Below, in pieces: positions 52,823 through 61,581 of a stretch of DNA of 64,000 nucleotides. A model generated the notes under the pieces. It ran no database searches. It worked only from the letters and a program-made list of their open reading frames with translations, and had not been told where the DNA came from. Location of the stretch: the NCBI GenBank assembly GCA_041390365.1, contig JAWKQB010000001.1, positions 1,488,001 through 1,552,000 on the forward strand. The letters run 5' to 3'. Positions within the stretch are counted from its first letter, which is position 1; the number at the start of each line of letters is the position of its first letter. The translations under genes were made by a program, and so were the position numbers. This DNA comes from Syntrophotaleaceae bacterium (GTDB taxonomy: Bacteria; Desulfobacterota; Desulfuromonadia; Desulfuromonadales; Syntrophotaleaceae).

Positions 52823-54856
52823 ATGAAATGGCTTAAATCCCGAAGGTTTTTGTACCTGGCCGGTGTTGGCCTTACTTTTTTCCTGGTCTGGTTGCTGCTG
52901 CGCCTGATCTTTCTGGTCGGCTTCTCCGACCTGGACCTGCACCTTGTCGATCAGCAGGACCTGTGGAAGGCTCTTGGGGTAGGACTTCGCTTCGACCTGC
53001 GCCTGTCCCTGCTGCTCATGTTACCGTTAGCTGCCCTTTGCTGCTTTCCCCGCTGGAACATGGTCAGAAGCCCCATTGTCCGCAAGTTCGGCAGGGTTTA
53101 TCTGTGTCTGGGACTGCTTGCGATCGGTTTGGTCTATGTCATCGACTTCGGTCATTACAATTACCTGGGGACACGGATCAACGCCACGGTTCTGCGTTTT
53201 GCCGGGGACGCCGAGATCTCCGGCACCATGCTCTGGCAGAGCTATCCCGTGGTCTGGATCACCCTGGCCTGGCTCGGTGGCTGTCTCGCTCTGCTGATTG
53301 GGCTGATCCGCTGGGAGCGGGTTTCTCTGGACCGCCCTGCGGCGAAAATCTCCCTCCTGAATGCCGCGATCGGCTGTGCCTTGATGACGATCCTGTTTGC
53401 CTTCGGAATCATGGGGCGGGTAACCGATATCAATCTGAAAAGTCCTGTGCCCCTTCGCTGGAGCGATGCCTTTTTCTCAGGAAATCAGAAATTGGCCGCC
53501 ATCGGGTTGAATCCGGTTCTTTTCCTCTACGATACCCTGCATATTCCGCAGCAACCCTACGACAGTGACAAGGTGGAGTCCTACTACAGCACCATGTCGG
53601 ACTACCTGGGGGTAGAGCACCCGGATCGGCGAGCCTTGAATTTCACCCGCCGGATCGGGCCCCAGCCTTATCGACTCCAGGTCGAACGCCCGCCGAATGT
53701 CATCTTCGTCATGCTGGAATCGCTCGGGGCCAGCAGGGTGAGCGCCTATGGCAATCCCTTGAAAACCACCCCGAATCTGGATGCGATCGCGGCGGATGGC
53801 TGGTTTTTCCGCCATTTCTACATACCGGTCGTGAGTACCGCCAAGACGGTTTGGGCGAGCATCACCGGGATTCCCGATGTGTCCCGGGAGGAAACGGCGA
53901 CCCGCAATCCGCTGATTACCCGGCAACATACGATCCTCAACGACTTTGACGGCTATCGTAAACTGTATCTGATCGGCGGCAGTGCCGGATGGGCCAACAT
54001 GAGTGCCATGGTCCGGGAGAGCATAACGGGAATCCAGCTCTACCAGGAGGGGTACTGGCAGTCGCCAACCACCGATGTCTGGGGCATCTCCGATCTCAAC
54101 CTGTTCAAGGAGACCGATCGTATCCTTCGTGAAATCCCGAAAGATGAACCCTTCTTTGCCTATATCCAGACCGCCGCCAACCACCGCCCCTTCACGGTTC
54201 CCAAGGACAACGACGATTTTGTGCCTCTCGAATTGCCCCTCGAAGAGGTGCGGAAGTGGGGTTTTCGCAGTGTCGAGCAGTTCAACGCCGTGCGCCTGCT
54301 GGATTACAACATCGGACGTTTCCTGCAGATGGCCCGCGAAAGCGGCTATTTCGACAATACCCTCTTCGTCTTCTTCGGCGACCACAACAATCGCATCACC
54401 ACCCTTCCGCACATGCCGCCTGCCTTCGAACAACTGGGGCTGGAAAGCAACCATGTGCCTCTTCTGATCTACGCCCCGGCACTGCTTGAGCCGCGCGTCA
54501 TAGAGGACGCTGTCGGCATGGTGGACGTCCTGCCGACGATCGCCGGCCTGGTCGGTCTCGAATACACCAACCGGACCCTCGGCCGGGATATTCAACTCTC
54601 TTCTGAAGGGCCCGATCGCGTTGTTCCTCTGGTGCTTACGGAAGGGTCCTTTCCCGTGATCGGCGCGGTGACAAGCGAGTTTCTGGTCAGAATGAACCAC
54701 GACGGAAGCAACCCTAGCCTGCATGCCCTGAATGCCGAAAAGCCCCTGGAAGATCTGTCCGGACGTTACCCGGAAAAATTCGAATATCTCAGGAACCTGG
54801 CGCTCGGAGCCCATGAGGCTTCACGCTATCTGCTTTACGGGAATGTACGAAATTAA
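52823..54856 (+). CDS. LTA-synthase-family sulfatase-fold enzyme (phosphoglycerol/phosphoethanolamine transferase-like)
   Basis: 677 residues. Five membrane helices (about 8-210) precede an extracytoplasmic sulfatase-fold domain (about 290-600). Metal-site residues are visible as the Glu in VIFVMLESLGAS, the nucleophile Thr region in VSTAKTVWASITG, and the Asp-His in FFGDHNNRI; a His lies in ANHRPFTVP. LTA synthases and related Gram-negative enzymes transfer phosphoglycerol or phosphoethanolamine to lipids or glucans. Here lipoteichoic acid is not expected, so a membrane-derived-glucan or lipid A modification is more likely. ATG 52823 follows GAGGCCTTTTC. It is 31 bases ahead of the phosphatase gene. 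Confidence 0.9.
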   Translation: MKWLKSRRFLYLAGVGLTFFLVWLLLRLIFLVGFSDLDLHLVDQQDLWKALGVGLRFDLRLSLLLMLPLAALCCFPRWNMVRSPIVRKFGRVYLCLGLLAIGLVYVIDFGHYNYLGTRINATVLRFAGDAEISGTMLWQSYPVVWITLAWLGGCLALLIGLIRWERVSLDRPAAKISLLNAAIGCALMTILFAFGIMGRVTDINLKSPVPLRWSDAFFSGNQKLAAIGLNPVLFLYDTLHIPQQPYDSDKVESYYSTMSDYLGVEHPDRRALNFTRRIGPQPYRLQVERPPNVIFVMLESLGASRVSAYGNPLKTTPNLDAIAADGWFFRHFYIPVVSTAKTVWASITGIPDVSREETATRNPLITRQHTILNDFDGYRKLYLIGGSAGWANMSAMVRESITGIQLYQEGYWQSPTTDVWGISDLNLFKETDRILREIPKDEPFFAYIQTAANHRPFTVPKDNDDFVPLELPLEEVRKWGFRSVEQFNAVRLLDYNIGRFLQMARESGYFDNTLFVFFGDHNNRITTLPHMPPAFEQLGLESNHVPLLIYAPALLEPRVIEDAVGMVDVLPTIAGLVGLEYTNRTLGRDIQLSSEGPDRVVPLVLTEGSFPVIGAVTSEFLVRMNHDGSNPSLHALNAEKPLEDLSGRYPEKFEYLRNLALGAHEASRYLLYGNVRN

Positions 54857-54887
54857 CACTGTACAGAGATTTGACTGGTGGAGGAAA

Positions 54888-55436
54888 ATGAAGAAATTCA
54901 AGTTGATACTGGCTGCATGCGTCGGTGTACTCCTGACCCTGGGGGCTGTCAACCTGTACTGGGTCCATATTGCCGACAGGTTCGAGGAGATTTCCGAGGG
55001 TAAAGTCTATAAATCGGGAGTCATGCCACCCGATAAACTTAAAAAAACAATTGAAAAATATAATATAAAAACGATAGTGGATTTAAGAAAACTGGAAGAC
55101 TTGAAAAATATAGAAAAGGAACGGTCTCTTGCTGAAACCCTCGGTGTCGTTCATATCAATATTCCATCCGATCAGGTCCCCGAAACCGCTACCGTCCAGG
55201 AATTCCTGAAGGTCATGGATGACGAAAAAAACTACCCGGTCCTGATACATTGTGAGCATGGCGAGGGCAGAGCCGTACTGTTTTCCGCCATATATCGAAT
55301 GGAGTATGAAAAGTGGGACAACGAAAAGGCAAGATGCGCAGCCAGACTCATCACCTATGGAAGCGGCTTCAGCCTCGATGCCTCCAAAGGAAAGTACCTG
55401 GACCATTATAAGTCCCGAGAAAAGTTGATTCGGTAA
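54888..55436 (+). CDS. Membrane-anchored dual-specificity-type phosphatase
   Basis: 182 residues. A single N-terminal hydrophobic helix (LILAACVGVLLTLGAVNLYWV) acts as signal or anchor, placing the catalytic domain in the periplasm. The phosphatase loop is HCEHGEGR, matching C-x5-R, with a general-acid Asp probably in PSDQVPE. The upstream DLRKLEDLKN segment is the usual strand before it. Similar proteins dephosphorylate lipids or proteins. ATG 54888 has GGTGGAGGA directly upstream. It starts 31 bases after the LTA-synthase-like gene, so the pair likely processes a phosphorylated lipid or glycan intermediate. The AT content is visibly higher than in its neighbour. Confidence 0.85.
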   Translation: MKKFKLILAACVGVLLTLGAVNLYWVHIADRFEEISEGKVYKSGVMPPDKLKKTIEKYNIKTIVDLRKLEDLKNIEKERSLAETLGVVHINIPSDQVPETATVQEFLKVMDDEKNYPVLIHCEHGEGRAVLFSAIYRMEYEKWDNEKARCAARLITYGSGFSLDASKGKYLDHYKSREKLIR

Positions 55437-55552
55437 CCTGGCAAAGGGAAATCATCGGTGCGCCGCCCCCGCCTCCTACCATTGCTCTGATCGCCATGAC
55501 TGCCCGTCGGCCGTCGCCGGCGGCAACCATCCTGTCCCCACCTCCCCTCGGT

Positions 55553-55586
55553 AAAAAGAACGGCCGCTGCCAAACCGGCAGCGGCC
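55553..55586 (-). terminator. Terminator of the rubrerythrin gene
   Basis: Minus strand: GGCCGCTGCC pairs with GGCAGCGGCC (10 base pairs, five-base loop), followed by GTTCTTTTTAC. It lies 27 bases after the rubrerythrin stop. Confidence 0.8.
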
Positions 55587-55612
55587 ATGATATTTACTGA
55601 TAATTTGTCCGA

Positions 55613-56113
55613 TCAGTCAATCAAACTGAATTGCTTGGCAGGTACGCCGCAAACTTCGCATTTGTTGGGGGCCTGGTCATAGACGGTATTGCCGCAGACC
55701 TCACAGACATAGACTGGCCGAGCAGCCAGGTCGGCACCGCTGTCGACAGCGGCGGCCGCCTTTTTGTAGAGCTCATAATGAATTTCTTCCACGGCAAGGG
55801 CATAACGGAAAGAGATCTCGGCCTTTTTATCCCCTTCCTTTATGGCCTCATCCAGATAAGGAGGATACATGTTCATGAATTCAAAGCCTTCCCCGTCGAT
55901 GGCCGTCCTGAGGTTTTGGGCCGTCGATTTGATGCCGCCCATGGCCCGAAGATGAGCATGGGCGTGAATGGTTTCAGCGTGAGCTGCGGCACGGAACAGT
56001 TTGGCGACCTGGGGAAAGCCATCCGCCTCTGCCTGCTTGGCAAAAGCGAGATACTTGCGATTGGCCTGACTTTCACCGGCAAAGGATTCTGCGAGATTTG
56101 CTTTTGTGGACAT
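55613..56113 (-). CDS. Rubrerythrin
   Basis: 166 residues. An N-terminal ferritin-like four-helix domain (about 1-125) carries the di-iron ligands in AESFAGESQANRKYL, AAAHAETIHAHAHL and the later EEIHYELY. A C-terminal rubredoxin domain has CEVC and CEVC pairs (YVCEVCGNTVY, NKCEVCGVPAKQF). It reduces hydrogen peroxide in the cytoplasm of anaerobes with electrons from rubredoxin. ATG 56113 has AAAGGAGG upstream. It has its own terminator and a candidate promoter with a palindrome over the -10 box, suggesting regulated single-gene transcription. Confidence 0.96.
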   Translation of the reverse strand: MSTKANLAESFAGESQANRKYLAFAKQAEADGFPQVAKLFRAAAHAETIHAHAHLRAMGGIKSTAQNLRTAIDGEGFEFMNMYPPYLDEAIKEGDKKAEISFRYALAVEEIHYELYKKAAAAVDSGADLAARPVYVCEVCGNTVYDQAPNKCEVCGVPAKQFSLID

Positions 56114-56205
56114 TTTTTTCCTCCTTTAGAGTGTAATTGGGGCATATGGCCCATTCTCGGAAAAGCTGCTCTGCCTTGGACGGCATATCTTGATCCAGAA
56201 TTTTT

Positions 56206-56238
56206 TGGTAATTTATACCATTTGCTATTTGTTGTCAA
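56206..56238 (-). promoter_or_regulatory. Candidate rubrerythrin promoter with overlapping operator-like palindrome
   Basis: Minus strand: TTGACA (56233-56238) and TATAAA (56212-56217), 15 bases apart, about 100 bases upstream of the start codon. The palindrome TGGTA-TAAAT-TACCA (56206-56220) covers the -10 box, as an operator for a repressor would. Confidence 0.45.
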
Positions 56239-56312
56239 TCTTGATTTTCCATTTTCTGGTTATTCCTTCGATGGCTCTCATTCGCCCGGCTCTTGTCTGC
56301 CTTCGACAGCTG

Positions 56313-56352
56313 GATGCGAAAAAAAAAGCCCGTCGCGAGGGTGCGACAGGCC
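56313..56352 (-). terminator. Terminator after the multi-PAS kinase
   Basis: Minus strand: GCCTGTCGC with GCGACGGGC forms an imperfect stem with loop ACCCTC, followed by a run of nine or more T residues. It lies about 60 bases after the kinase stop. Confidence 0.8.
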
Positions 56353-56412
56353 GGAAATATTTTTAATGAATCGAAACGGGAATTGGGTCAGAGACTCTTT
56401 TGTTTCACCCCT

Positions 56413-58719
56413 TCACTGGCGATTCCGTAACCGAAACGTCACTCGGAAACGCGTCCCCTTATCCCTTTCAACATGGAGCGCACCGTCCAGTTGTTTAGTA
56501 AGAGCCATAATGAGCTGGAATCCAAAAGTTCCGCAACTGCTCACATCAAAATCCGGTGGAAGTCCGACACCATCGTCCGTGACAGCCAGAATCAAAAAAT
56601 CATTTTCCCGTTTCATCTCAACCCGGACAGTTCCAGCCATGGAACCGGGGAAGGCATGCCGCAGGGCATTGGTCAGCAGCTCGGTAATCAACAGACCGCA
56701 GGGAACAACCTGTTCAATATCCAGCTCGATATCCTCTATATCGACCATACAGCGAACTTCGGTCTTGGGCCGAAACACCTTCTCGATCTCTTCGACCAGG
56801 CTTTCGATATAGTCAGGCAAACGGACCTCAGCCAGGTTTTTGGACTGGTAGAGCTGCTCATGGGCCAGCGCCATGGAGGAGATCCGGTTCTGGCTCTCGG
56901 TAAAATAGCCCGCCAGCTCCGGGTCCCGAATTTTCTGTGCCTGCAGAAACAGCAGGCTGGATACGACCTGGAGATTGTTCTTGACGCGGTGATGAATCTC
57001 CCTGAGCAACACGTCCTTTTCTCTCAACGAAGCCTGGAGCAGCTGTTCGCTCCGTTTGCGCTCTGAAATGTCCAGAAAGGAAGCCACCACGGTGGGCCTG
57101 CCCTGGTATTCAATGACTCCGGCTGAAATCAGCACATACCTCTCAATGCCGGTTTTGGTCATGTACCGGGCTTCATACTGATCGGGCACCGCCTCCCCTT
57201 TCAACCGTGAAACCTTGCGCATCCGGATCAGCTCCCTGAAATCCTCATGGGCCCAATCCCAGATGGTCATCCGGTAAAACTCGTCGACGCTGTAGCCGAA
57301 CAGCCGCTCCATGGCAGGATTGGCATAGATGATCCTGTCCAGCTGATAAAGACAGATCGCCACCGGCGAGGTTTCAGCCAGCACGCGAAACTTCTCCTCG
57401 CTTTCCCGCAGGGCCTGTTCCGCTTTCAGCTGGTCGGTGATATTCTCCTGGTAACTTTCGAATTCATTCGCCTGCCCTGTCTTGTCCACTACTGGCCGAG
57501 AATGGACCCGGCAGGTGACGATGCTGCCGTCCTTGCATTTCAAACGATTGTTGAAGACATACCAGGAACCAGTGGAGAAAATATTTCCAACCAGGGGATC
57601 CCGTTCAGAGCGATCGGGAAACAGCACATCCTGAATGCTGGAACGATTGATCGTCTCCATCAACTCCTCGGCTGAATCGTATTTCAGAATGGCGGCCAGG
57701 GCGGGGTTGACTCTGGTCAATTTGCCCTCTTTTGTCGAGTGAGTGATGCCGAAGGGGGCATTCTCGACGATGGAGCGATACTTGAGCTCTGACGCGCGGA
57801 GATCCTCCTCGGCCTTTTTCCGCTCGGTAATATCCCTGGAGAAAGAGCAACTGTAAACCGTTCCCTCGTATTCCAGATAGTTGACGGTGACCTCCACGGG
57901 GAAAATCGTTCCGTCCTTGCGGCGATGAATCGAATCAAAGGTGCGGCTGCCGGAATCGATCAGCTTTTGGCGGTGTTCCCGCCACCAATCCGGGGTCAGA
58001 TTGGGATCGATATCGAAAAAAGTCATGCAGCACAGTTCCTCCTGGGTGTACCCGAGGCTATTGGCTCCGTATTCGTTAACGTAAAGGATTCTGCCGTCTC
58101 TGCTTCCGCGAAAGATTCCCAACGAGGCCCGGTCTATGATGAAACGGCTGAGCTTCAGATCTTCTTCTGCCCGTTTCCGTTCGGTAATGTCGGTCACCAT
58201 GGCAAAACTGCCGGCAAATTCGCCCTGAGCGTCGAGCAGAGGGCTTGCACAGACCAGGGCATCCAGCCTGGCCCCATCGGACCGGACGAACCGGAAGTCG
58301 TGGGTTTCGCGGATGCCGTTCTCCCGCCGCGCCATGAACTCCACTATGGCCTCACGCCCCTCTTCATCCAGGAAGTCCATGAGATGCCTATCCAGCATCC
58401 CACCTGGATCGCAACCGAGCATCTGTTCCATCCGCTGATTGACATAGGTGGTCTTCCACTCCCGGTCCACCTGCCAGATGCCTTCTTCAGCCGTCTCGAC
58501 GATTTTTCGGAACCGTTCTTCGCTCTCCCTGAATGCCTTCTCCAACGGGCTTTGCCCGCAATGCCAGCGGTCGGTCATGTCGACTGACCCGATGCAACGG
58601 TCCATCCCGGCTATACTCTTTTCGCTAACCGAATAGCCGTTTTCCCGCAGGAGCTTTTTCAGACCTTCCAGGTCCTTCTCCCCACAGTCGATAGCCAGAA
58701 ACCTTTGCGTTTTTTCCAT
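56413..58719 (-). CDS. Multi-PAS histidine kinase with HisKA_2 dimerisation domain
   Basis: 768 residues and no membrane helix. Four PAS/PAC modules lie in tandem at about 68-185, 190-310, 312-440 and 440-560, each closing with DITERKRAEEDL-like PAC sequence. The transmitter is of the HisKA_2 type: REIHHRVKNNLQVVSSLLFLQ with the phospho-His, then QNRISSMALAHEQLY, followed by an HATPase domain (LLITELLTNALRHAF, TDDGVGLP). Such kinases often sense redox or light signals and pass phosphate to a separate receiver. The divergent single-domain receiver at 58945 is the obvious partner. ATG 58719 has a weak GCGGAAAAA site. Confidence 0.93.
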   Translation of the reverse strand: MEKTQRFLAIDCGEKDLEGLKKLLRENGYSVSEKSIAGMDRCIGSVDMTDRWHCGQSPLEKAFRESEERFRKIVETAEEGIWQVDREWKTTYVNQRMEQMLGCDPGGMLDRHLMDFLDEEGREAIVEFMARRENGIRETHDFRFVRSDGARLDALVCASPLLDAQGEFAGSFAMVTDITERKRAEEDLKLSRFIIDRASLGIFRGSRDGRILYVNEYGANSLGYTQEELCCMTFFDIDPNLTPDWWREHRQKLIDSGSRTFDSIHRRKDGTIFPVEVTVNYLEYEGTVYSCSFSRDITERKKAEEDLRASELKYRSIVENAPFGITHSTKEGKLTRVNPALAAILKYDSAEELMETINRSSIQDVLFPDRSERDPLVGNIFSTGSWYVFNNRLKCKDGSIVTCRVHSRPVVDKTGQANEFESYQENITDQLKAEQALRESEEKFRVLAETSPVAICLYQLDRIIYANPAMERLFGYSVDEFYRMTIWDWAHEDFRELIRMRKVSRLKGEAVPDQYEARYMTKTGIERYVLISAGVIEYQGRPTVVASFLDISERKRSEQLLQASLREKDVLLREIHHRVKNNLQVVSSLLFLQAQKIRDPELAGYFTESQNRISSMALAHEQLYQSKNLAEVRLPDYIESLVEEIEKVFRPKTEVRCMVDIEDIELDIEQVVPCGLLITELLTNALRHAFPGSMAGTVRVEMKRENDFLILAVTDDGVGLPPDFDVSSCGTFGFQLIMALTKQLDGALHVERDKGTRFRVTFRLRNRQ

Positions 58720-58944
58720 GGTTTTTTCCGCCGGTTCGCATTCAGATCGAAAAAAGTCATGCCTGTTTCAGTCATGTTTGAGATTGGAAAGAACCATATC
58801 TTGAAGAATTTGCGAAGTTATTCGAAAATATGTCGAAAAAAATTTTACAACAGTTTCTCCATGAATTACTATAAACTTCTATCTTAATGAGCTTCGCAAA
58901 CAGTTCTTGAATAATAAAACCTTTTAACTTTAAGGGCTTTTCTA

Positions 58945-59334
58945 TTGGAAAAAGAGGCCAGGCAAACGAAAAAAATAAAGGTTCTGTTGGTTGAGGACGA
59001 GGCTGTCACCGCTCTTGCTTTGAATATGTCTTTGGAAAACCTCGGTTTTCTAACCTGCCCGGCAGCAGCCACAGGTCAAAGAGCCCTTGAAAGCATGCGC
59101 GAGGAAAAACCCGACATCGTTTTGATGGATATAAATCTTACCGGGAACATGAACGGTGTAGATACTGCCAGAAAAATGCAGGAATCGGGTCGGATGCCTG
59201 TTATCTTTATAACGGGGTATTCTTCCGGCGATCTTTATGAACAGGCCAGACACCTGAACCCCATTGCCATCTTCACCAAACCTATCAGACTGCAAGCTCT
59301 TCAAAAAGCTATAGAAGCGGCAGTAAAGGCATGA
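58945..59334 (+). CDS. Single-domain response regulator
   Basis: 129 residues, one receiver domain: acidic pair E17-D18 in LLVEDEA, phospho-acceptor D62 in VLMDINLTG, Thr in FITGYSS and Lys in TKPIR. The sequence is of the type that pairs with HisKA_2/HWE kinases. TTG 58945 is the start, eight bases after AAGGG; there is no ATG before the domain. It diverges from the multi-PAS kinase across 225 bases that are visibly AT-rich and may carry both promoters. Confidence 0.9.
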   Translation: MEKEARQTKKIKVLLVEDEAVTALALNMSLENLGFLTCPAAATGQRALESMREEKPDIVLMDINLTGNMNGVDTARKMQESGRMPVIFITGYSSGDLYEQARHLNPIAIFTKPIRLQALQKAIEAAVKA

Positions 59335-59418
59335 AAACTCCGCTGAACGAGTTTGATCTGCAGCGTCCCCGAATGATTCCCGCCCATCCTGCCCAGAGGA
59401 ATCGTTCTCAGCAGTCGG

Positions 59419-60105
59419 CTAACCGGTGAGAAGATAGATGAGAATGTTCCCCATGATCTTATTGATCACGTCATAGCGAGTCGGGGGAACGGACCTGATT
59501 TCCTCCTCGCTCTGGACAAAACGGCCGGGAACCAGTTCATGCCGACAATGGGTGATGAGCGCATCCGCACTCTCGGGGGTTGTCTCCAGGTGAAACTGCA
59601 GGCCGATGGTGCGGCGCCCGATCTGGAAAGCCTGGTGCAGACACCCTTTGCTCTTGGCGAGGTGAATGGCCCCAGGGGGCAGGTCGAAGGTTTCACCGTG
59701 CCAATGGAAAACCTCCGAAATCTGCGGCAAGGGGAAAATTCCGGGCTGGTACTGGCAGGCATAGACCGGAAACCAGCCGATCTCCTTGCAGGGACCTGGA
59801 TAGACGGCAGCGCCGAGGGCCGAGGCGATCAGTTGCGCGCCCAGGCAGATGCCAAGCACCGGTTTACCTGCCTGCACGGCCTCGGCCAGGACCTGTTTTT
59901 CCTCCCTCAGCCAGGGATACTCATCCTCGTCGTTGACGCTCATTGGACCTCCAAGAGCAACGACGGCGTCGAATTCCCCGGAGGCGGGAAGTATCGGCGA
60001 TTCGAAGAAACGGGTGGTGCTGATTTGCGCCTGCCGGGCCTCGAGCCATGGCAAAATGCTGCCAAGGCCTTCGAAGGGTACGTGCTGCAGAACATGAACG
60101 CGCAT
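59419..60105 (-). CDS. Type 1 glutamine amidotransferase
   Basis: 228 residues. The catalytic cysteine lies in the nucleophile elbow LGICLGAQLIA, and the His-Glu pair in GLQFHLETTPE. The order resembles stand-alone GMP-synthase-like GATase1 proteins that hydrolyse glutamine or gamma-glutamyl compounds. It has HVLQHVPFEGLGSI at the start and ALGGPMSVNDEDEYPWL before the elbow, both conserved in this group. ATG 60105 is preceded by AAAGAGGACATC. No synthetase partner lies next to it. The glutaredoxin-like gene ends 36 bases upstream on the same strand, so they may share a transcript. Confidence 0.9.
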   Translation of the reverse strand: MRVHVLQHVPFEGLGSILPWLEARQAQISTTRFFESPILPASGEFDAVVALGGPMSVNDEDEYPWLREEKQVLAEAVQAGKPVLGICLGAQLIASALGAAVYPGPCKEIGWFPVYACQYQPGIFPLPQISEVFHWHGETFDLPPGAIHLAKSKGCLHQAFQIGRRTIGLQFHLETTPESADALITHCRHELVPGRFVQSEEEIRSVPPTRYDVINKIMGNILIYLLTG

Positions 60106-60141
60106 GATGTCCTCTTTAATCTGGTTAGGGCCGGGTGCCTT

Positions 60142-60483
60142 TTACGGCTCCAAAGCCTGCAGATAAGCCTGCTCGGAAAAGCCATGAATTTTCTGACCAT
60201 TGATCACCGCAAAGGGGATACCCGGCCAGGGGTCCAACTCCTCTTTTCTTCGCGCGGCACTGGTGTCCTTTTCGATATCGTAAACAGCGTGGGGAATGCC
60301 GCGGGATTCAAAAAACTGAATGGCTTTCTTGCAGTAGGAACACCAGCTTGTCACATACAGCTCTACTTGAGGCGAGTCGTTGAGGGCAAAGATTTTTCTG
60401 CCGTTTTCCAGATGGGCCGCCTCTCCCTGAAGAACGCTCGAAAAAAACAGTAACACGGCCAAAACCCAAGACATGGATTTCAT
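60142..60483 (-). CDS. Exported glutaredoxin-like protein
   Basis: 113 residues. An N-terminal signal sequence (SWVLAVLLFFSSVLQGEAA) is followed by a glutaredoxin fold: VELYVTSWCSYCKKAIQFF with the CSYC redox motif, then IPHAVYDIEKD, and GIPFAVINGQKIHGFSE with the cis-Pro. A periplasmic thiol-disulfide role is likely. ATG 60483 has GAAGGGA six bases upstream; an ATG seven codons earlier is less good. The next gene on the strand is the glutamine amidotransferase. Confidence 0.88.
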   Translation of the reverse strand: MKSMSWVLAVLLFFSSVLQGEAAHLENGRKIFALNDSPQVELYVTSWCSYCKKAIQFFESRGIPHAVYDIEKDTSAARRKEELDPWPGIPFAVINGQKIHGFSEQAYLQALEP

Positions 60484-60760
60484 AAAATTTCCCTTCAGAT
60501 TCAAATGTTTTCAAAAAGAAGCGGATTCAACGCCACTATATTCCATTTCTAAATAAATTGAAATAATAACCAAGGTGAAAAATTTACTTTAATTTGGGCC
60601 GCGCTTGTGTTTTTTTGGATTAACTGTATTCTTTCTCCTGTCTTGTTTCACACTCTGATTCTAAGATTCCATAATGATTCCCATTAATTTTTTTTAGACA
60701 AAGAGGAACATTGATGGAATTCCATAACCGTAACAGCCAACATATTAACGGAGGAAAGCA

Positions 60761-60934
60761 ATGGCAAATCATTACATTACTGACGATTGTGTAGGATGTG
60801 GGGCTTGTGAACCGATTTGTCCTGTAAGCGCCATCAGTGCAGAAGATCCGATTTATGTCATTGATCAGGACGATTGCACCGATTGCGGCGCCTGTGACGA
60901 CGTCTGTCCCGTCGATGCCATCAAGACCAAATAA
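60761..60934 (+). CDS. 2[4Fe-4S] ferredoxin
   Basis: 57 residues, start ATG with GGAGG six bases upstream. Two CxxCxxCxxxCP motifs are complete: CVGCGACEPICP and CTDCGACDDVCP, each binding one [4Fe-4S] cluster. The protein is otherwise short and acidic, like clostridial-type ferredoxins that carry low-potential electrons. It stands alone, with a bidirectional terminator downstream. Confidence 0.95.
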   Translation: MANHYITDDCVGCGACEPICPVSAISAEDPIYVIDQDDCTDCGACDDVCPVDAIKTK

Positions 60935-61010
60935 ACGGTCGTCTTGAATTGCAAGAACAAGGGCTGGCCTGGCGCCAGCCCCTGAGTCCCATTGACAACC
61001 ATTGGCAGAA

Positions 61011-61050
61011 AACAAAACCCTCCGAACCTTTCAGCCCGGAGGGTTTTGTT
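61011..61050. terminator. Bidirectional terminator between ferredoxin and Ros/MucR genes
   Basis: AACAAAACCCTCCG (61011-61024) pairs with CGGAGGGTTTTGTT (61037-61050), giving T-rich tails on both strands. A smaller GC-rich hairpin (GGGCTGG/CCAGCCC, 60961-60981) lies just upstream. Confidence 0.85.
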
Positions 61051-61074
61051 TTCTTGTCTAAATCGATCTGTCTT

Positions 61075-61581
61075 TTATTCCTCACCAGTGGTTGAAGCAG
61101 AACCGGCTCCAGCTGCTTCTGTTTTCCTGGTCGTACGTTTCTTGGCTTTCCCCTTTGCCTTGGCTGCGCGCGCCTTGGCCAGATTCACACCTAATCCGCG
61201 TTCTATGGCCATCTGTTTCCTGGACTCGCTATAGTCCTTGGCTGCAAGAGGCTGGCTGCGGGGAATATTGAACTGACGGCGGTACTCCTGAGGAGTCATA
61301 TCGTGTGCGGTCCTGAGATGCCGTGAAAGGGTTTTCATTCCCTTGCCGCAAATCATGCAGACAACCTGCTTGTTACCAAAGGCTTTCCGCTTGGAAACAG
61401 CGGGGGCAGCCACCTCCTCTTCCTCCGAAGCAACTCCGGCGGCCACGGCCTCCCCTTTCTCAAGGGAAATCAGGGTAGTGTAAATATCGCCAATTTCCTT
61501 AATCAGTTCTTCTTTCGACATGGGGGTGGTAGAAGCATGAGCTCTTACAATTTCGGTAGCCATTTCCAGTAAGGTCGGCAT
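61075..61581 (-). CDS. Ros/MucR-family zinc-finger regulator
   Basis: 168 residues. The N-terminal segment (MPTLLEMATEIVRAHAS) and the zinc finger (CMICGKGMKTLSRHLRTAH, C-x2-C and H-x4-H) followed by DMTPQEYRRQFNIP are diagnostic of Ros/MucR DNA-binding proteins. The last 35 residues are strongly basic (AKAKGKAKKRTTRKTE), an extension most alphaproteobacterial MucR lack and which recalls histone-like tails. ATG 61581 follows AGGAGG. MucR proteins act as global, H-NS-like repressors at AT-rich promoters. It has 474 bases of AT-rich sequence upstream. Confidence 0.92.
   Translation of the reverse strand: MPTLLEMATEIVRAHASTTPMSKEELIKEIGDIYTTLISLEKGEAVAAGVASEEEEVAAPAVSKRKAFGNKQVVCMICGKGMKTLSRHLRTAHDMTPQEYRRQFNIPRSQPLAAKDYSESRKQMAIERGLGVNLAKARAAKAKGKAKKRTTRKTEAAGAGSASTTGEE

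Noticed and set aside
52618..52836. 72-codon plus-strand frame before the LTA-synthase-like gene
   Set aside because: Has a GGAG site but runs into the next gene and looks random; kept only as an intergenic note.
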